DNA of 64,000 nt from Croceibacterium_A sp035626815 (GCA_035626815.1 DASPMY010000036.1:37499-101498), one strand, 5' to 3'. Shown: positions 42,051 through 52,322, counted from the stretch's first letter. Program-made: numbers and translations. The notes: generated from the sequence alone by a model not told the origin.

Positions 42051-42724
42051 CACTGCGCCACGCCACGCTCGCCGCTTCCGCCCTCGCCGCCCTGGCGATC
42101 GCCAGCCCGGCGCAGGCGCAGGACGACCGCGGGCGGGCCGCGGCCAACAGCCCGGCGGTGGCGATCCTCAACGCGGTGCCGGCCGACCAGCAGCCCGACG
42201 TGGTGCTCGACATCCCCAACCTGTCGGTCGAGCAGATCACGCTCGAGGTCCAGGGGCTCGAGGCCCACGTCGCGCTCGACGCGCAGCTAGCCGACCTGCT
42301 CAAGCTGACCGCGGGCGCCGACGTCACGCTCGAATCGGTCAAGCTCGACATCAAAGGCGTGCAGGCCCAGGCCGCGCTCATCGTGCGGCTCGACAACGTC
42401 CGCGCGATCATCGAGCGGACGCTGCAGACGCTCGACAACAACCCGCAGATCATCACCCAGCTGACCGGCACCATCGACAATGCGGTCAACGTCACCGGCG
42501 GGGTGGTCAACAACACCGTCGACACGGTCGGCGACCTGACCCAGGGCCTGTTGCGCTCGGGCGCGGTGCTCGATCTCGCCCGCAGCGGCCTGTCGACGGT
42601 CAGCCAGACGGTCAACGCCGCCGGCGAGACGGTCCGCCGCGTGCGGGCCAGCGACGGCGCGCTCTACGAGGTGGTCACCGACGCCGCCAACCGCATCCTG
42701 CGCTCGAGCCGCGTCGCCGGCTAG
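42047..42724 (+). CDS. Secreted helical protein of unknown function
   Basis: 225 residues with a clear signal peptide (MTLRHATLAASALAALAIA, cleavage after AQA). The mature protein shows an amphipathic run, VVLDIPNLSVEQITLEVQGL, LDAQLADLLKLTAGADVTLE and VKLDIKGVQAQAALIVRLDN. A helical region rich in Val/Asn/Thr follows (TIDNAVNVTGGVVNNTVDTV). Homologues are common as unnamed proteins in sphingomonads. It is translationally coupled to the preceding small exported protein; its stop overlaps the convergent DUF5990 gene. Confidence 0.75.
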   Translation: MTLRHATLAASALAALAIASPAQAQDDRGRAAANSPAVAILNAVPADQQPDVVLDIPNLSVEQITLEVQGLEAHVALDAQLADLLKLTAGADVTLESVKLDIKGVQAQAALIVRLDNVRAIIERTLQTLDNNPQIITQLTGTIDNAVNVTGGVVNNTVDTVGDLTQGLLRSGAVLDLARSGLSTVSQTVNAAGETVRRVRASDGALYEVVTDAANRILRSSRVAG

Positions 42725-43140
42725 GCGATCCGCCAGCGCACCGGCCGGATCGTCGCGCACGCCGGGCTGCCGTCCTTGGCGGTGCCGCTGATCGTGCCTT
42801 CCAGCACCCCGCCGGCGATCGCGCGCTCGAGCAGACCCGCGTCGATGTCGTGGATGTCGATCTTCATCCGCCGGGTCCACGGCGAAAGGCGCTGCCCGGC
42901 GGCCTGGCCCACGCGGACATAGACGAACCGCCGCACCGGGCCCTCGCGGCGCACTTGCTTGCCGAAGAACTTCGGCCCCGGCGCCACGCGCAACGGGAAC
43001 TCGAACACGAGCGGCTCGCCGGCCCGCGACTGCTTGGGATCGAGCGGGGCGTCGTCTTCCTGCAGGCTGTGCCGCACCCCGGGGACCGGCTGCTCGATGA
43101 CGAGGCGCGCGCGGATCTCGCTCTGCTCCGCGCGCGCCAT
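42721..43140 (-). CDS. DUF5990-family protein
   Basis: A 139-residue cytoplasmic protein with IRARLVIEQPVPGVRHSLQ at the start, FEFPLRVAPGPKFFGKQVR in the middle and RRFVYVRVGQAAGQ plus SPWTRRMKIDIHDI toward the end. This is the typical order of the DUF5990 family. No catalytic motif is visible and the family has no known function. Its stop codon overlaps that of the rightward gene before it. It is ten bases downstream of the cytochrome gene. Confidence 0.75.
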   Translation of the reverse strand: MARAEQSEIRARLVIEQPVPGVRHSLQEDDAPLDPKQSRAGEPLVFEFPLRVAPGPKFFGKQVRREGPVRRFVYVRVGQAAGQRLSPWTRRMKIDIHDIDAGLLERAIAGGVLEGTISGTAKDGSPACATIRPVRWRIA

Positions 43141-43150
43141 CGCCAGGGTC

Positions 43151-43681
43151 TCAGAGCGTGCGCAAGTAGGCGATCATCGCCTGGCGCTTGGCGGCGTCCT
43201 TGAGCCCCGGGTAGGCCATCTTGGTCCCCGGGACGACGCCCTTGGGATCGGCCAGGTAGCGGTCGAGGTTGGCCTGGTTCCAGGTCAGCGCGGAATTCTC
43301 CATCGCCTCGGAATAGTCGAACGCGGCGACGTGGCCGGCCCGCGCCCCGAACACCCCGGCGAGCGTCGGGCCGATGCCGTTCTTGCCCGGCTCGGTGCTG
43401 TGGCACGCGGCGCAGACGGCGAACTCCGCCGGCTTGGCGGCGGCGGCGGTGGTGGCGGTCGGCGTCGGCGACGGCGTTGGCGTAGCGCTCGGCGTCTCGC
43501 TCGGCGCAGGCTCGGGCGTCTCGCTCGCGGCGGGCGTGGCGCCGGTGGCGGGCGTCGCGGTCTCGACCGGCGCTGGGGTGTCGCTGACGGCCACCTCGTC
43601 GGCGCCTTCCTCGTCGCCGCCGCACGCCGTCAGGGCAAGCAGCAGCGCCAGCGCGGTGGCGGAAGTCGGAGCGAGTGTCAT
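43151..43681 (-). CDS. Lipoprotein class I cytochrome c
   Basis: About 176 residues from ATG 43681, preceded by GGGGAAC. The signal ends in a lipobox (LALTAC, Cys20). A roughly 60-residue Pro/Thr/Ser/Glu spacer leads to a mono-haem domain: CAACH at residues 90-94, IGPTLAGVFGARAGHVAAFD, and the Met ligand in GTKMAYPGLKD. It should carry electrons in the periplasm while tethered to a membrane. The spacer gives reach, as in membrane-anchored cytochrome c-552/cy types. It is co-directional with the DUF5990 gene. Confidence 0.92.
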   Translation of the reverse strand: MTLAPTSATALALLLALTACGGDEEGADEVAVSDTPAPVETATPATGATPAASETPEPAPSETPSATPTPSPTPTATTAAAAKPAEFAVCAACHSTEPGKNGIGPTLAGVFGARAGHVAAFDYSEAMENSALTWNQANLDRYLADPKGVVPGTKMAYPGLKDAAKRQAMIAYLRTL

Positions 43682-43847
43682 CGGCGGTGTTCCCCAAGCT
43701 GGCGGCGCGTTCGGCGACGCTCCTATCGCCGGTTTGAACGCACGAAAAGGGCTTGTGGCTCCTCCGCCGCAGGCGCCGGGCATTATTTTCGGGCGACCCC
43801 GGCGGCGCTTCCCCGCGGGCCCCGACGGGCCTATCCGGGCCGGCTTC

Positions 43848-45224
43848 ATGTTCGACGAGTCTCCCTCGACCTGGCGCGGCGAGCTGGCCGCGACGCTCAG
43901 GCTCGCCGCCCCGCTGGCGGCGGCGAACCTGCTGCAGATGCTCGTCTATGCGATCGACGTGATCTTCGTCGCCCGGTTGGGGGAGGAGGCGCTGGCCGCC
44001 TCGAGCCTGTCGCTGTCGCTGTTCGGCCTGCTGATGTGGTGCTTCTCCGGGCTGACCGGGATGGTCGCGGCGTTGATCGCCGCCGAGCTCGGCCGCCGCC
44101 GCCACGCGGTGCGCGAGGTCCGCCGCAGCACCCGGATGGCGCTGTGGCTCGGGCTCGCCTGCGGCCTCGCGGGCATGGTGGCATGCCTGTTCGGGCGCGA
44201 GATCATGCTGCTCGCCGGCCAGGCGCCGGCGATCGCCGAGGCCGCGGGCCGGTTCCTGCGGGTGATCATGTGGGCGATGGTGCCGATGATCTTCGCCAAC
44301 GTGCTGCGCAGCGTCGTCTCGGCGCTCGGCCGGCCGATCTTCGCCACCGCCATCACCGCGCTGGCGATCGGCGTCGCCGCGCTCGGCAACTACGCGTTCG
44401 TGTTCGGCCGGTTGGGGGCGCCGGCGTGGGGCCTCGAAGGCTCGGCGCTGGCCAGCGTGCTGACCGCGCTGTTCATGCTCGCCGCCTATGTCGTCGCGAT
44501 CCGCTCGGACCGGCGGCTGCGGCGCTATCGCCTGTTCGGCAACTGGTGGCGGCCCGAATGGCAGCGGCTGCGCGAGCTGCTCCGCACCGGCCTGCCGGTG
44601 GCGGCGACGATCCTCGCCGAGGCCGGGCTGTTCAGCGGCGCGGCGTTCCTGATGGGGCTGATCGGCGCCTCGCAGCTCGCCGGGCACACGATCGCGCTGC
44701 AGGTTGCCGCGCTCGCCTTCCAGGTGCCGTTCGGCATCGGCCAGGCGGCGACCATCCGCGTCGGCTACCACTACGGCGCGGGCGACCGGGCGGCGGTCGG
44801 CCGCGCCGGGTGGGCGGCGATCCTCACCGGCACCGGGTTCATGGCGCTGACCGCTGCCCTGATGCTGTTCGCCCCGCGGCTGGTGCTCGGCATCTACGTC
44901 GACACCGCGGCCGCGGCCAACGCCGCGCTGATGGGCTTCGCCGTGCAGTTCATGGTCGTCGCCGCGGCGTTCCAGCTGTTCGACGGGATGCAGGCCGTCG
45001 CCGCCGGCGCGCTGCGCGGGTTGCAGGACACGCGCACGCCGATGCTGTTCGCGCTGTTCGGCTACTGGATCCCCGGACTCGGCACCGCGGTGGCGCTCGG
45101 CTTCTTCACCCCGCTCGCCGGGCTCGGCATCTGGATCGGGCTCGCGGTCGGCCTCGTCGTCGTCGCGCTGCTGATGATCCAGCGCTGGGCCCGCCGCGCC
45201 CGTCTCGGGCTGCTACCGGGCTGA
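43848..45224 (+). CDS. MATE-family multidrug/cation efflux transporter
   Basis: About 458 residues from ATG 43848 (MFDESPSTWRGELAATLRLA) with twelve membrane segments in two homologous halves. Motifs such as AAPLAAANLLQMLVYAIDVI, GLEGSALASVLTALF, FGIGQAATIRVGYHYGAGD and GALRGLQDTRTPM are diagnostic of NorM-type MATE proteins. They export drugs or organic cations using a Na+ or H+ gradient. A much longer in-frame extension exists upstream, but it covers the antisense cytochrome gene and is not credible. Confidence 0.93.
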   Translation: MFDESPSTWRGELAATLRLAAPLAAANLLQMLVYAIDVIFVARLGEEALAASSLSLSLFGLLMWCFSGLTGMVAALIAAELGRRRHAVREVRRSTRMALWLGLACGLAGMVACLFGREIMLLAGQAPAIAEAAGRFLRVIMWAMVPMIFANVLRSVVSALGRPIFATAITALAIGVAALGNYAFVFGRLGAPAWGLEGSALASVLTALFMLAAYVVAIRSDRRLRRYRLFGNWWRPEWQRLRELLRTGLPVAATILAEAGLFSGAAFLMGLIGASQLAGHTIALQVAALAFQVPFGIGQAATIRVGYHYGAGDRAAVGRAGWAAILTGTGFMALTAALMLFAPRLVLGIYVDTAAAANAALMGFAVQFMVVAAAFQLFDGMQAVAAGALRGLQDTRTPMLFALFGYWIPGLGTAVALGFFTPLAGLGIWIGLAVGLVVVALLMIQRWARRARLGLLPG

Positions 45225-45249
45225 CGCAAATTTTGTTGCTTAACGGGAG

Positions 45250-45278
45250 TTGACGGCCACTGGCCCGCCAACCATATG
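45250..45278 (+). promoter_or_regulatory. Promoter of groESL
   Basis: TTGACG, 17 bp, CATATG. The CIRCE operator begins nine bases after the -10 hexamer, overlapping the expected transcription start. Confidence 0.75.
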
Positions 45279-45286
45279 CGCGCCGC

Positions 45287-45311
45287 TGGCACTCTCGAGG
45301 GGAGAGTGCCA
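45287..45311. promoter_or_regulatory. CIRCE operator (HrcA binding site)
   Basis: TGGCACTC, nine bases, GAGTGCCA: the classic inverted repeat bound by the heat-shock repressor HrcA. It is located at the start of the groESL transcript. HrcA itself is not encoded in this window. Confidence 0.93.
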
Positions 45312-45346
45312 ATACGTATCACCAACCTGAGGAAGAGGTCATCAAC

Positions 45347-45634
45347 ATGGCATTCCGTCCGCTGCACGACCGCGTTCTGGTCCGCCGCATCGAGGCCGAG
45401 GAAAAGACGGCCGGCGGCATCATCATCCCCGACAGCGCCAAGGAGAAGCCGAGCGAGGGCGAGATCGTCGCCGTCGGCACCGGCACCCGCGCCGAAGACG
45501 GCAAGGTCACCCCGCTCGACGTCAAGGCCGGCGACCGCGTGCTGTTCGGCAAGTGGTCCGGCACCGAGGTCAAGCTCGACGGCGAGGACCTGCTGATCAT
45601 GAAGGAAAGCGACATCATGGGCATCGTCGGCTGA
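45347..45634 (+). CDS. groES: Co-chaperonin GroES
   Basis: A 95-residue lid of the GroEL chamber. The sequence has FRPLHDRVLVRRIEAEEKTA, the mobile loop GGIIIPDSAKEKPSEGEIVA and the end LLIMKESDIMGIV. It is the first gene of the CIRCE-controlled operon. Confidence 0.99.
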   Translation: MAFRPLHDRVLVRRIEAEEKTAGGIIIPDSAKEKPSEGEIVAVGTGTRAEDGKVTPLDVKAGDRVLFGKWSGTEVKLDGEDLLIMKESDIMGIVG

Positions 45635-45699
45635 ACGCCGGACTTCTCGCCCAGGACACTGTCAACCCGTCAACTTCGTAACACGAAAGGTTTGCCACC

Positions 45700-47340
<1,641 letters not shown>

Positions 47341-47365
47341 CGCCCGCCGCGATAGCCGATGCAAG

Positions 47366-47398
47366 AAAGGCCGGGGGAGCGATCCTCCGGCCTTTTTT
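47366..47398 (+). terminator. Rho-independent terminator of groESL
   Basis: AAAGGCCGG..CCGGCCTTTTTT stem-loop with six T residues 25 bp after the groEL stop. Confidence 0.92.
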
Positions 47399-47485
47399 CG
47401 TTGCGGGATAGGGCCTTAGCTATTGAGCGGTGCCCCGAACGCAGCTTACGATGGACCCGGCTACGCATGATTCGGGGGTGAATGT

Positions 47486-48604
47486 ATGCGAAGCGCGATC
47501 CTCTACCTGGCCGCAGCGGCGGCCGTCGTCGCACCGGCTCAGGCCACGCCGCAGGCGCCGCCCCCCGTTCGCTACTTCGAAACCGTGTGCGGCGCGCTGG
47601 GCGCGATCGAAGACGCGTGTGGCATGGCCCAGGCCGCGGCGGAGCTGCTTTCGCCGACTTACGAAAACGACAAACGCGGCCGCGGCATCGCCCGGCTCGA
47701 ACACCTGGGCTATGCAGCCGAGTACATCGCCGCGGGCGGCGGCCTGTTCCGCGACACCACCGACGTCTTCCTGGCCGCGCGCCGGGGAAGCGACCGGCTC
47801 TACATCGTGGTTACCGGGACCGAGAGCACGCGCGACTGGTTCGAGAACCTCAAGGCGAAATCCTACACGACGCTTTGGCGCGACGGTTATTACTACACGC
47901 CGCCCGCCCACGCGGGCTTCCGCAGCGGCGTGCTCAACGTGCTTGGCGCTGTCCTGAAGCGGAACGAGTTCGACGAAACACCGCTGACCTGCGAGGCGGA
48001 CGGCAGCGCGCGCGAGGGCGCCAGCCGGCTGACCGCGTTCCTGTGCCGCAGCCGCGTCCAAAGCAGCCCGTCGAGCCCGGTTTCGGTCGTGCTCATCGGG
48101 CACAGTCGCGGCGCCGCAATCGCCACCCTGGTCGCCCCGGCGTTCGCCGGCTACGAGATCAAGCTCGATGGTGAGCGTGCGGACGTCGCGCGGCAGGCCC
48201 ACTGGCCGCTGGCATTCGGCGGATTGGTCGGGTTTGCGCCGCCCTACGCGCTGTACACCCGTACCGACGAGCAGGCGGGCATGCGCCTGCCGCCGGGTGC
48301 CCCCGATCAGTGGCAGGTCTACGGTCGGGCCGGTATTCTCGAGCGCACGATCACGTTCTACAACGAGCGCGACATCGTGCCGCAGCTTTCGCTGGGCCTC
48401 GGCCGGCAACTCGGTCATCGGTTCCGGATAACCGACACCTCCAAGATCGAGTACATGGGCTACGGCTCGCCCAACACGGTCAGCTTCATCGAGGCGCACG
48501 CGTCGGCCGGCTACTGCCACGACCTGCTGCTCGCGTTCGGCCGAGAGGATCGCGACAACCTTTATTGCGACGATCGAACCTATTCTGAGACTGGAGCGAA
48601 GTAA
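47486..48604 (+). CDS. Secreted class-3-type lipase/esterase
   Basis: A 372-residue alpha/beta hydrolase with a signal peptide (MRSAILYLAAAAAVVAPAQA). The early strand LYIVVTGTESTRDWFENLKA is the class 3 lipase signature, followed by AHAGFRSGVLNVLGAVL and the nucleophile elbow VVLIGHSRGAAIATL (Ser). An Asp follows in NERDIVPQL and a candidate His near the C-terminus. Four cysteines may form disulfides in the periplasm or outside. Likely substrate is a lipid or ester. A possible promoter TTGAGC-18-TACGAT lies at 47423-47452. Base composition is somewhat lower in G+C than the neighbours. Confidence 0.8.
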   Translation: MRSAILYLAAAAAVVAPAQATPQAPPPVRYFETVCGALGAIEDACGMAQAAAELLSPTYENDKRGRGIARLEHLGYAAEYIAAGGGLFRDTTDVFLAARRGSDRLYIVVTGTESTRDWFENLKAKSYTTLWRDGYYYTPPAHAGFRSGVLNVLGAVLKRNEFDETPLTCEADGSAREGASRLTAFLCRSRVQSSPSSPVSVVLIGHSRGAAIATLVAPAFAGYEIKLDGERADVARQAHWPLAFGGLVGFAPPYALYTRTDEQAGMRLPPGAPDQWQVYGRAGILERTITFYNERDIVPQLSLGLGRQLGHRFRITDTSKIEYMGYGSPNTVSFIEAHASAGYCHDLLLAFGREDRDNLYCDDRTYSETGAK

Positions 48605-48663
48605 CGGTCCCAGCGCGCGCGGCCGGCATTGCCATGCGCGGCGCGGGCGGCGATGACGGGGCG

Positions 48664-49827
48664 ATGACCGCCGCGCTCGACCGCTTCCGCGCCGCCGTGA
48701 TGGCCGACGAGCCGGCTCAGCAGCGGCTGGCGGCGATCGCCGATCCGGCGGAGTTCGTCCGCGCGGCGACGGAGTGGGCCGCCGGGCGCGGCCTGGCGCT
48801 GGCGGCCGACGACCTCGCCGCTGCGCTCGGCGCCGACCCGCTCGGCATCGGCCTGCTCGGCGAGGCGCCGCTGCGCGGCGCGAGCTGGCCGCCGCGCCAA
48901 TGGATGCCGCTGCGCTATGCGCCGGAGGCCGCCGCGGTCGACTGGATTCACTTCGCCGGCCGGGCGCTCGCCGCGCCGCACTTCGAGGCCGACGTGCGCC
49001 CGCTCGCAGCGCGGCCGTTCAACCGGCTGTTCCGCTGGCGCACTGCGCTCGACGACTTCGTGCGGGCGCCGCGCGACGGCTCGCTGGTCCCGGACGGGTT
49101 CGTGTTCCACATGTCGCGTTGCGGCTCGACGCTCGTCGCGCAGATGCTCGCCGCGGTGCCCCATCACATCGTCGTCTCCGAAGCCGAGCCGCTCGACACC
49201 ATGGTCCAGCTCGCCCGGATCGATCCGGCGCTCGCGCCCGCAGCCCATATCGAGGCCGTGCGGGCGATGGTCGCCGCGCTCGGCCGCGACCGCACGGGGG
49301 GCGCGCGGCGCTATTTCGTCAAGCTCGACAGCTGGCACGCGCTGGCGCTGCCGCTGTTCCGCGCGGCCTTCCCAGACACGCCGTGGGTGTTCCTCTATCG
49401 CGACCCGGTCGAGGTGCTCGCGTCGCACGAGCGGCGGCCCGGGCGGCAGACCGCTCCCGGCGCGCTGCTCGGCCACGCCGCCGGCTCGGCGGCCGCCGGC
49501 ATCGAGCACACCGCGCAAGTGCTGGCGCGCACGTGCGAGGCGGCGGCCGACGCGCTCAGCCGCGGCGGCGGCTTGCTGGTCGACTACCGCGAGCTGCCCG
49601 AGGCGCTGTTCGCGCGCATCCTGCCGCATTTCGGCGCCGCGCCGGACGCGGCCGAGCGGGCGGCGATGGCCGCCGCCTCGCGGCGCGACGCCAAGGTCCC
49701 GGACACCGAGTTCGCGCCCGACAGCGAGGCCAAGCGCCGCCAGGCCGGCGACGCGGCTCGCGCGGCCGCCGGACGCCATCTCTCCGGCGTCCACGCCCGC
49801 TTGGAGGCGCTGCGCGCCGCGCCGTGA
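48664..49827 (+). CDS. Nif11-like domain fused to a sulfotransferase-fold domain
   Basis: About 387 residues (an alternative ATG at 48634 adds ten). Residues 1-58 (MTAALDRFRAAVMADEPAQQ..LAAIADPAEFVRAATEWAAG..LAADDLAAAL) match the Nif11 domain known from leader peptides of nitrile-hydratase/Nif11-type RiPPs. From about residue 145 a P-loop sulfotransferase domain begins: FVFHMSRCGSTLVAQML is the 5'-phosphosulfate-binding loop, and WVFLYRDPVEVLASHERRP is a 3'-phosphate-binding segment. If active it would move sulfate from PAPS to an unknown acceptor. The Nif11 part could recognise a protein or peptide partner. No RiPP precursor or maturase is adjacent. Confidence 0.75.
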   Translation: MTAALDRFRAAVMADEPAQQRLAAIADPAEFVRAATEWAAGRGLALAADDLAAALGADPLGIGLLGEAPLRGASWPPRQWMPLRYAPEAAAVDWIHFAGRALAAPHFEADVRPLAARPFNRLFRWRTALDDFVRAPRDGSLVPDGFVFHMSRCGSTLVAQMLAAVPHHIVVSEAEPLDTMVQLARIDPALAPAAHIEAVRAMVAALGRDRTGGARRYFVKLDSWHALALPLFRAAFPDTPWVFLYRDPVEVLASHERRPGRQTAPGALLGHAAGSAAAGIEHTAQVLARTCEAAADALSRGGGLLVDYRELPEALFARILPHFGAAPDAAERAAMAAASRRDAKVPDTEFAPDSEAKRRQAGDAARAAAGRHLSGVHARLEALRAAP

Positions 49828-49894
49828 GCGCGCCCCGATGCAACCCTAACGCCGCTCGTCCGTTGGCAGGGTGAACGGCCGAGGAGACGATGCG

Positions 49895-50302
49895 ATGAGA
49901 GTCCCGCACAACGCGCACGTGGCGCTGGTCGACGGCGAGCGGTTCGTGCTGATGCGCAACCGCGGCCAGCCGTTCGAGCCGCGGCTGGAGCCGCTGCGCG
50001 AGCTCGACCTCGAGCTGACCAACTCCAGCGCCGGGGTGCGCCACCAGGATCCGGCCGGGCAGCGCAACGGCAGCAACGACATCGACGAGCTGGCCCACGG
50101 CGCGGTCGCCGCCGAATGGCTCAACAAGCGCGCGCTGGCGGGCGAGATCGAGGCGCTGCTGGTGGTCGCCGAGCCGAAGATCCTCGGCGAGATGCGCAAG
50201 CATTTCCACGGCGAGCTGGAAGCGCGGATCGTCGGCGAGATTCCCAAGAACCTCGTCGGCGCGCCGGCCGACGCGGTGGCGCAGGCGCTCGTCAACGCCT
50301 GA
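49895..50302 (+). CDS. Host-attachment / BaeRF-family protein
   Basis: About 135 residues starting MRVPHNAHVALVDGERFVLM, with HGAVAAEWLNKRALAGEIEA, LLVVAEPKILGEMRKHF and IPKNLVGAPADAVAQAL. This is the standard order of the short host-attachment proteins (named after an Agrobacterium plant-attachment locus). They are related to archaeo-eukaryotic release-factor-like folds. The biochemical role is unsettled; ribosome- or stress-linked functions have been proposed for the wider family. GAGGAG precedes the start. The next gene follows after 43 bp. Confidence 0.8.
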   Translation: MRVPHNAHVALVDGERFVLMRNRGQPFEPRLEPLRELDLELTNSSAGVRHQDPAGQRNGSNDIDELAHGAVAAEWLNKRALAGEIEALLVVAEPKILGEMRKHFHGELEARIVGEIPKNLVGAPADAVAQALVNA

Positions 50303-50345
50303 TCGCTTGCGCGGCTGGGTGCGCAAGCTGCTGAGGAGGCCGGCC

Positions 50346-52322
50346 ATGGCCGAGCCCGAACGACTACGCGAGTGGATGGTCGAGCGCCACCTGAAGGCGC
50401 GCGGAATCGGCAACGCCGGCGTGCTCGCGGCGATGGGCGAAGTCCCGCGCGAGCGCTTCGTGCCCGAGCGGCTGCGCGAGTTCGCCTACGAGGACGGCCC
50501 GCTGCCGATCGGCGAGGAGCAGACCATCAGCCAGCCGTACATCGTCGCGCTGATGATCGAGGCGGCCGACGTCGCGCCCGGCGACCGGGTGCTCGAGGTC
50601 GGCGCCGGCTCGGGCTACGCCGCGGCGGTGATGAGCCGCATCGCCGGCGAGGTCTTCGCCATCGAGCGCCACCCCTCGCTCGCCGAATCGGCGCAGCGGC
50701 GGCTGCTCGAGCTCGGCTACGACAACGTCGCGGTGATCGCCGGCGACGGCAGCGGCGGCCTGCCCGACAAGGCCCCGTTCGACGCGATCCTGGTCGCCGC
50801 CGGGGGCGACAAGGTGCCCGAGCCGTTGAAGCGCCAGCTCGCCGTCGGCGGCCGGCTGGTCGTGCCGGTCGGCGACGAGGCGCTGCAGTCGCTGCTGTGC
50901 GTCACCCGCACCGGCGACGAGGCATGGAGCGAGGACAACCTCGGCGGGGTCCGCTTCGTGCCGCTGATCGGCGCGCACGGGCGGTGGGAGGACGGCAACC
51001 GGGCGGCGAGCAACCACCGCCCGGCGCGCGAGCTGACGCTCGCCCAGTGCATCGCCGAAGCCGCCGAGCCGCTGCCCGAGATCGACGATCCCGGGTTCGC
51101 CGCCGCCTTCGACCGGTTCGCCGACCGCCGCGTGGTGCTGCTCGGCGAGGCGAGCCACGGGACGCACGAGTTCTACGCCGCGCGCGCGGCGATCACCCGC
51201 CGCTTCGTCGAGCGGCACGGCTTCACCATCGTCGCGGCCGAGGCCGACTGGCCCGACGCCGCCGCGATCGACCGCTACATCCGCCACCGCGAACCGCGCC
51301 CGGAGGCCCCGCCGCCCTTCCAGCGATTCCCGACGTGGATGTGGCGCAACACCGTGATCGACCGCCTGGGGCACGACCTGCGCGCGCTCAATGCAGGCCG
51401 CGAGCCCGAGGCGATGGCCGGGTTCTACGGGCTCGACATCTACAACATGTCGGGCTCGATCGAGGCGGTGCTGGCCTATCTCGACGAGCACGACCCCGAA
51501 GCCGCCGCGGTCGCCCGCGAGCGCTACGGCTGCCTGACCCCGTGGCAGGCCGAGCCGGCGACCTACGGCCGCGCGGCGCTGACCCGCGGATATGCCGAGT
51601 GCGAGGCCGAAGTGATCGCGCAGTGCCGCGAGCTGCTCGAGCGCGCGCTCGAGGACGGGGAAGGGATGTTCGGCGCGGCGATGAACGCGCGCCTCGTCGC
51701 CTCGGCCGAGAAGTACTACCGGATCATGTACTACGGCGGCGCCGAGAGCTGGAACTTGCGCGACGCGCACATGGCCGACACGCTCGACCACTTGCTCGAG
51801 CAGGGCGGCCGGAGCTCGAAGGCGCTGGTGTGGGCGCACAACAGCCACATCGGCGACGCCCGCGCGACCGAGATGGGCCGGGTGCGCGGCGAGCACAACA
51901 TCGGCCAGCTGGTCCGCGAGCGGTGGGGCGAGCAGGCGGCGCTGGTCGGCTTCGGCACGCACACCGGCACCGTCACCGCCGCCGACGACTGGGACAGCCC
52001 GCGCCGGACCAAGCGCGTGCTGCCGAGCCGGGCCGACAGCTACGAACGCCAGTGCCACGACAGCGGCGTGGGGCGCTTCCTGCTCGACCTCGGCGAAGGT
52101 AAGCACGAAGCGCTGCGCCGGCGCCTCGCCGAGCCGCGGCTCGAGCGCTTCATCGGCGTCATCTACCGTCCCGAGACCGAGCGCTGGAGCCACTACAGCG
52201 AGGCGGTGCTGCCCGAGCAGTTCGACGCCTTCGCATGGTTCGACGAGACCCGCGCGCTCGAGGCGCTCGGCCCGCCCGAGCCCGACCACGGCTTGCCCGA
52301 AACCTACCCGTTCGGGCTCTAG
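50346..52322 (+). CDS. Fusion: protein-L-isoaspartate O-methyltransferase plus erythromycin-esterase-like domain
   Basis: 658 residues from ATG 50346, with GAGGAGG six bases upstream. Residues 1-215 are a PIMT: RERFVPERLREFAYEDGPLP, IGEEQTISQPYIVALM, the SAM motif VLEVGAGSGY (82-91) and LKRQLAVGGRLVVPVG. Residues about 230-650 are an erythromycin-esterase/EreA-like domain with GEASHGTHE (267-275), EADWPDAAAIDRYIR and VWAHNSHIGDARAT, whose His and Glu residues form the presumed active site. The first half repairs isoaspartyl damage. The second half hydrolyses an ester or other bond of unknown substrate. The two domains share one continuous frame with no stop or start between. Confidence 0.9.
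   Translation: MAEPERLREWMVERHLKARGIGNAGVLAAMGEVPRERFVPERLREFAYEDGPLPIGEEQTISQPYIVALMIEAADVAPGDRVLEVGAGSGYAAAVMSRIAGEVFAIERHPSLAESAQRRLLELGYDNVAVIAGDGSGGLPDKAPFDAILVAAGGDKVPEPLKRQLAVGGRLVVPVGDEALQSLLCVTRTGDEAWSEDNLGGVRFVPLIGAHGRWEDGNRAASNHRPARELTLAQCIAEAAEPLPEIDDPGFAAAFDRFADRRVVLLGEASHGTHEFYAARAAITRRFVERHGFTIVAAEADWPDAAAIDRYIRHREPRPEAPPPFQRFPTWMWRNTVIDRLGHDLRALNAGREPEAMAGFYGLDIYNMSGSIEAVLAYLDEHDPEAAAVARERYGCLTPWQAEPATYGRAALTRGYAECEAEVIAQCRELLERALEDGEGMFGAAMNARLVASAEKYYRIMYYGGAESWNLRDAHMADTLDHLLEQGGRSSKALVWAHNSHIGDARATEMGRVRGEHNIGQLVRERWGEQAALVGFGTHTGTVTAADDWDSPRRTKRVLPSRADSYERQCHDSGVGRFLLDLGEGKHEALRRRLAEPRLERFIGVIYRPETERWSHYSEAVLPEQFDAFAWFDETRALEALGPPEPDHGLPETYPFGL

Noticed and set aside
43374..43847. 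N-terminal extension of the MATE transporter by about 158 codons
   Set aside because: The extension is antisense to the cytochrome c gene and consists of Val/Ala/Gly repeats. The normal MATE N-terminus starts at 43848.
45225..45346. A sigma32 heat-shock promoter before groESL
   Set aside because: A sigma70-like TTGACG-17-CATATG correctly placed before CIRCE is visible. I could not find a convincing CTTGAA/CCCAT-type pair.
48664..49827. A RiPP biosynthetic cluster suggested by the Nif11-like domain
   Set aside because: No LanM, YcaO, radical SAM, protease or transporter genes flank it. The domain is fused to an enzyme, not a core peptide.
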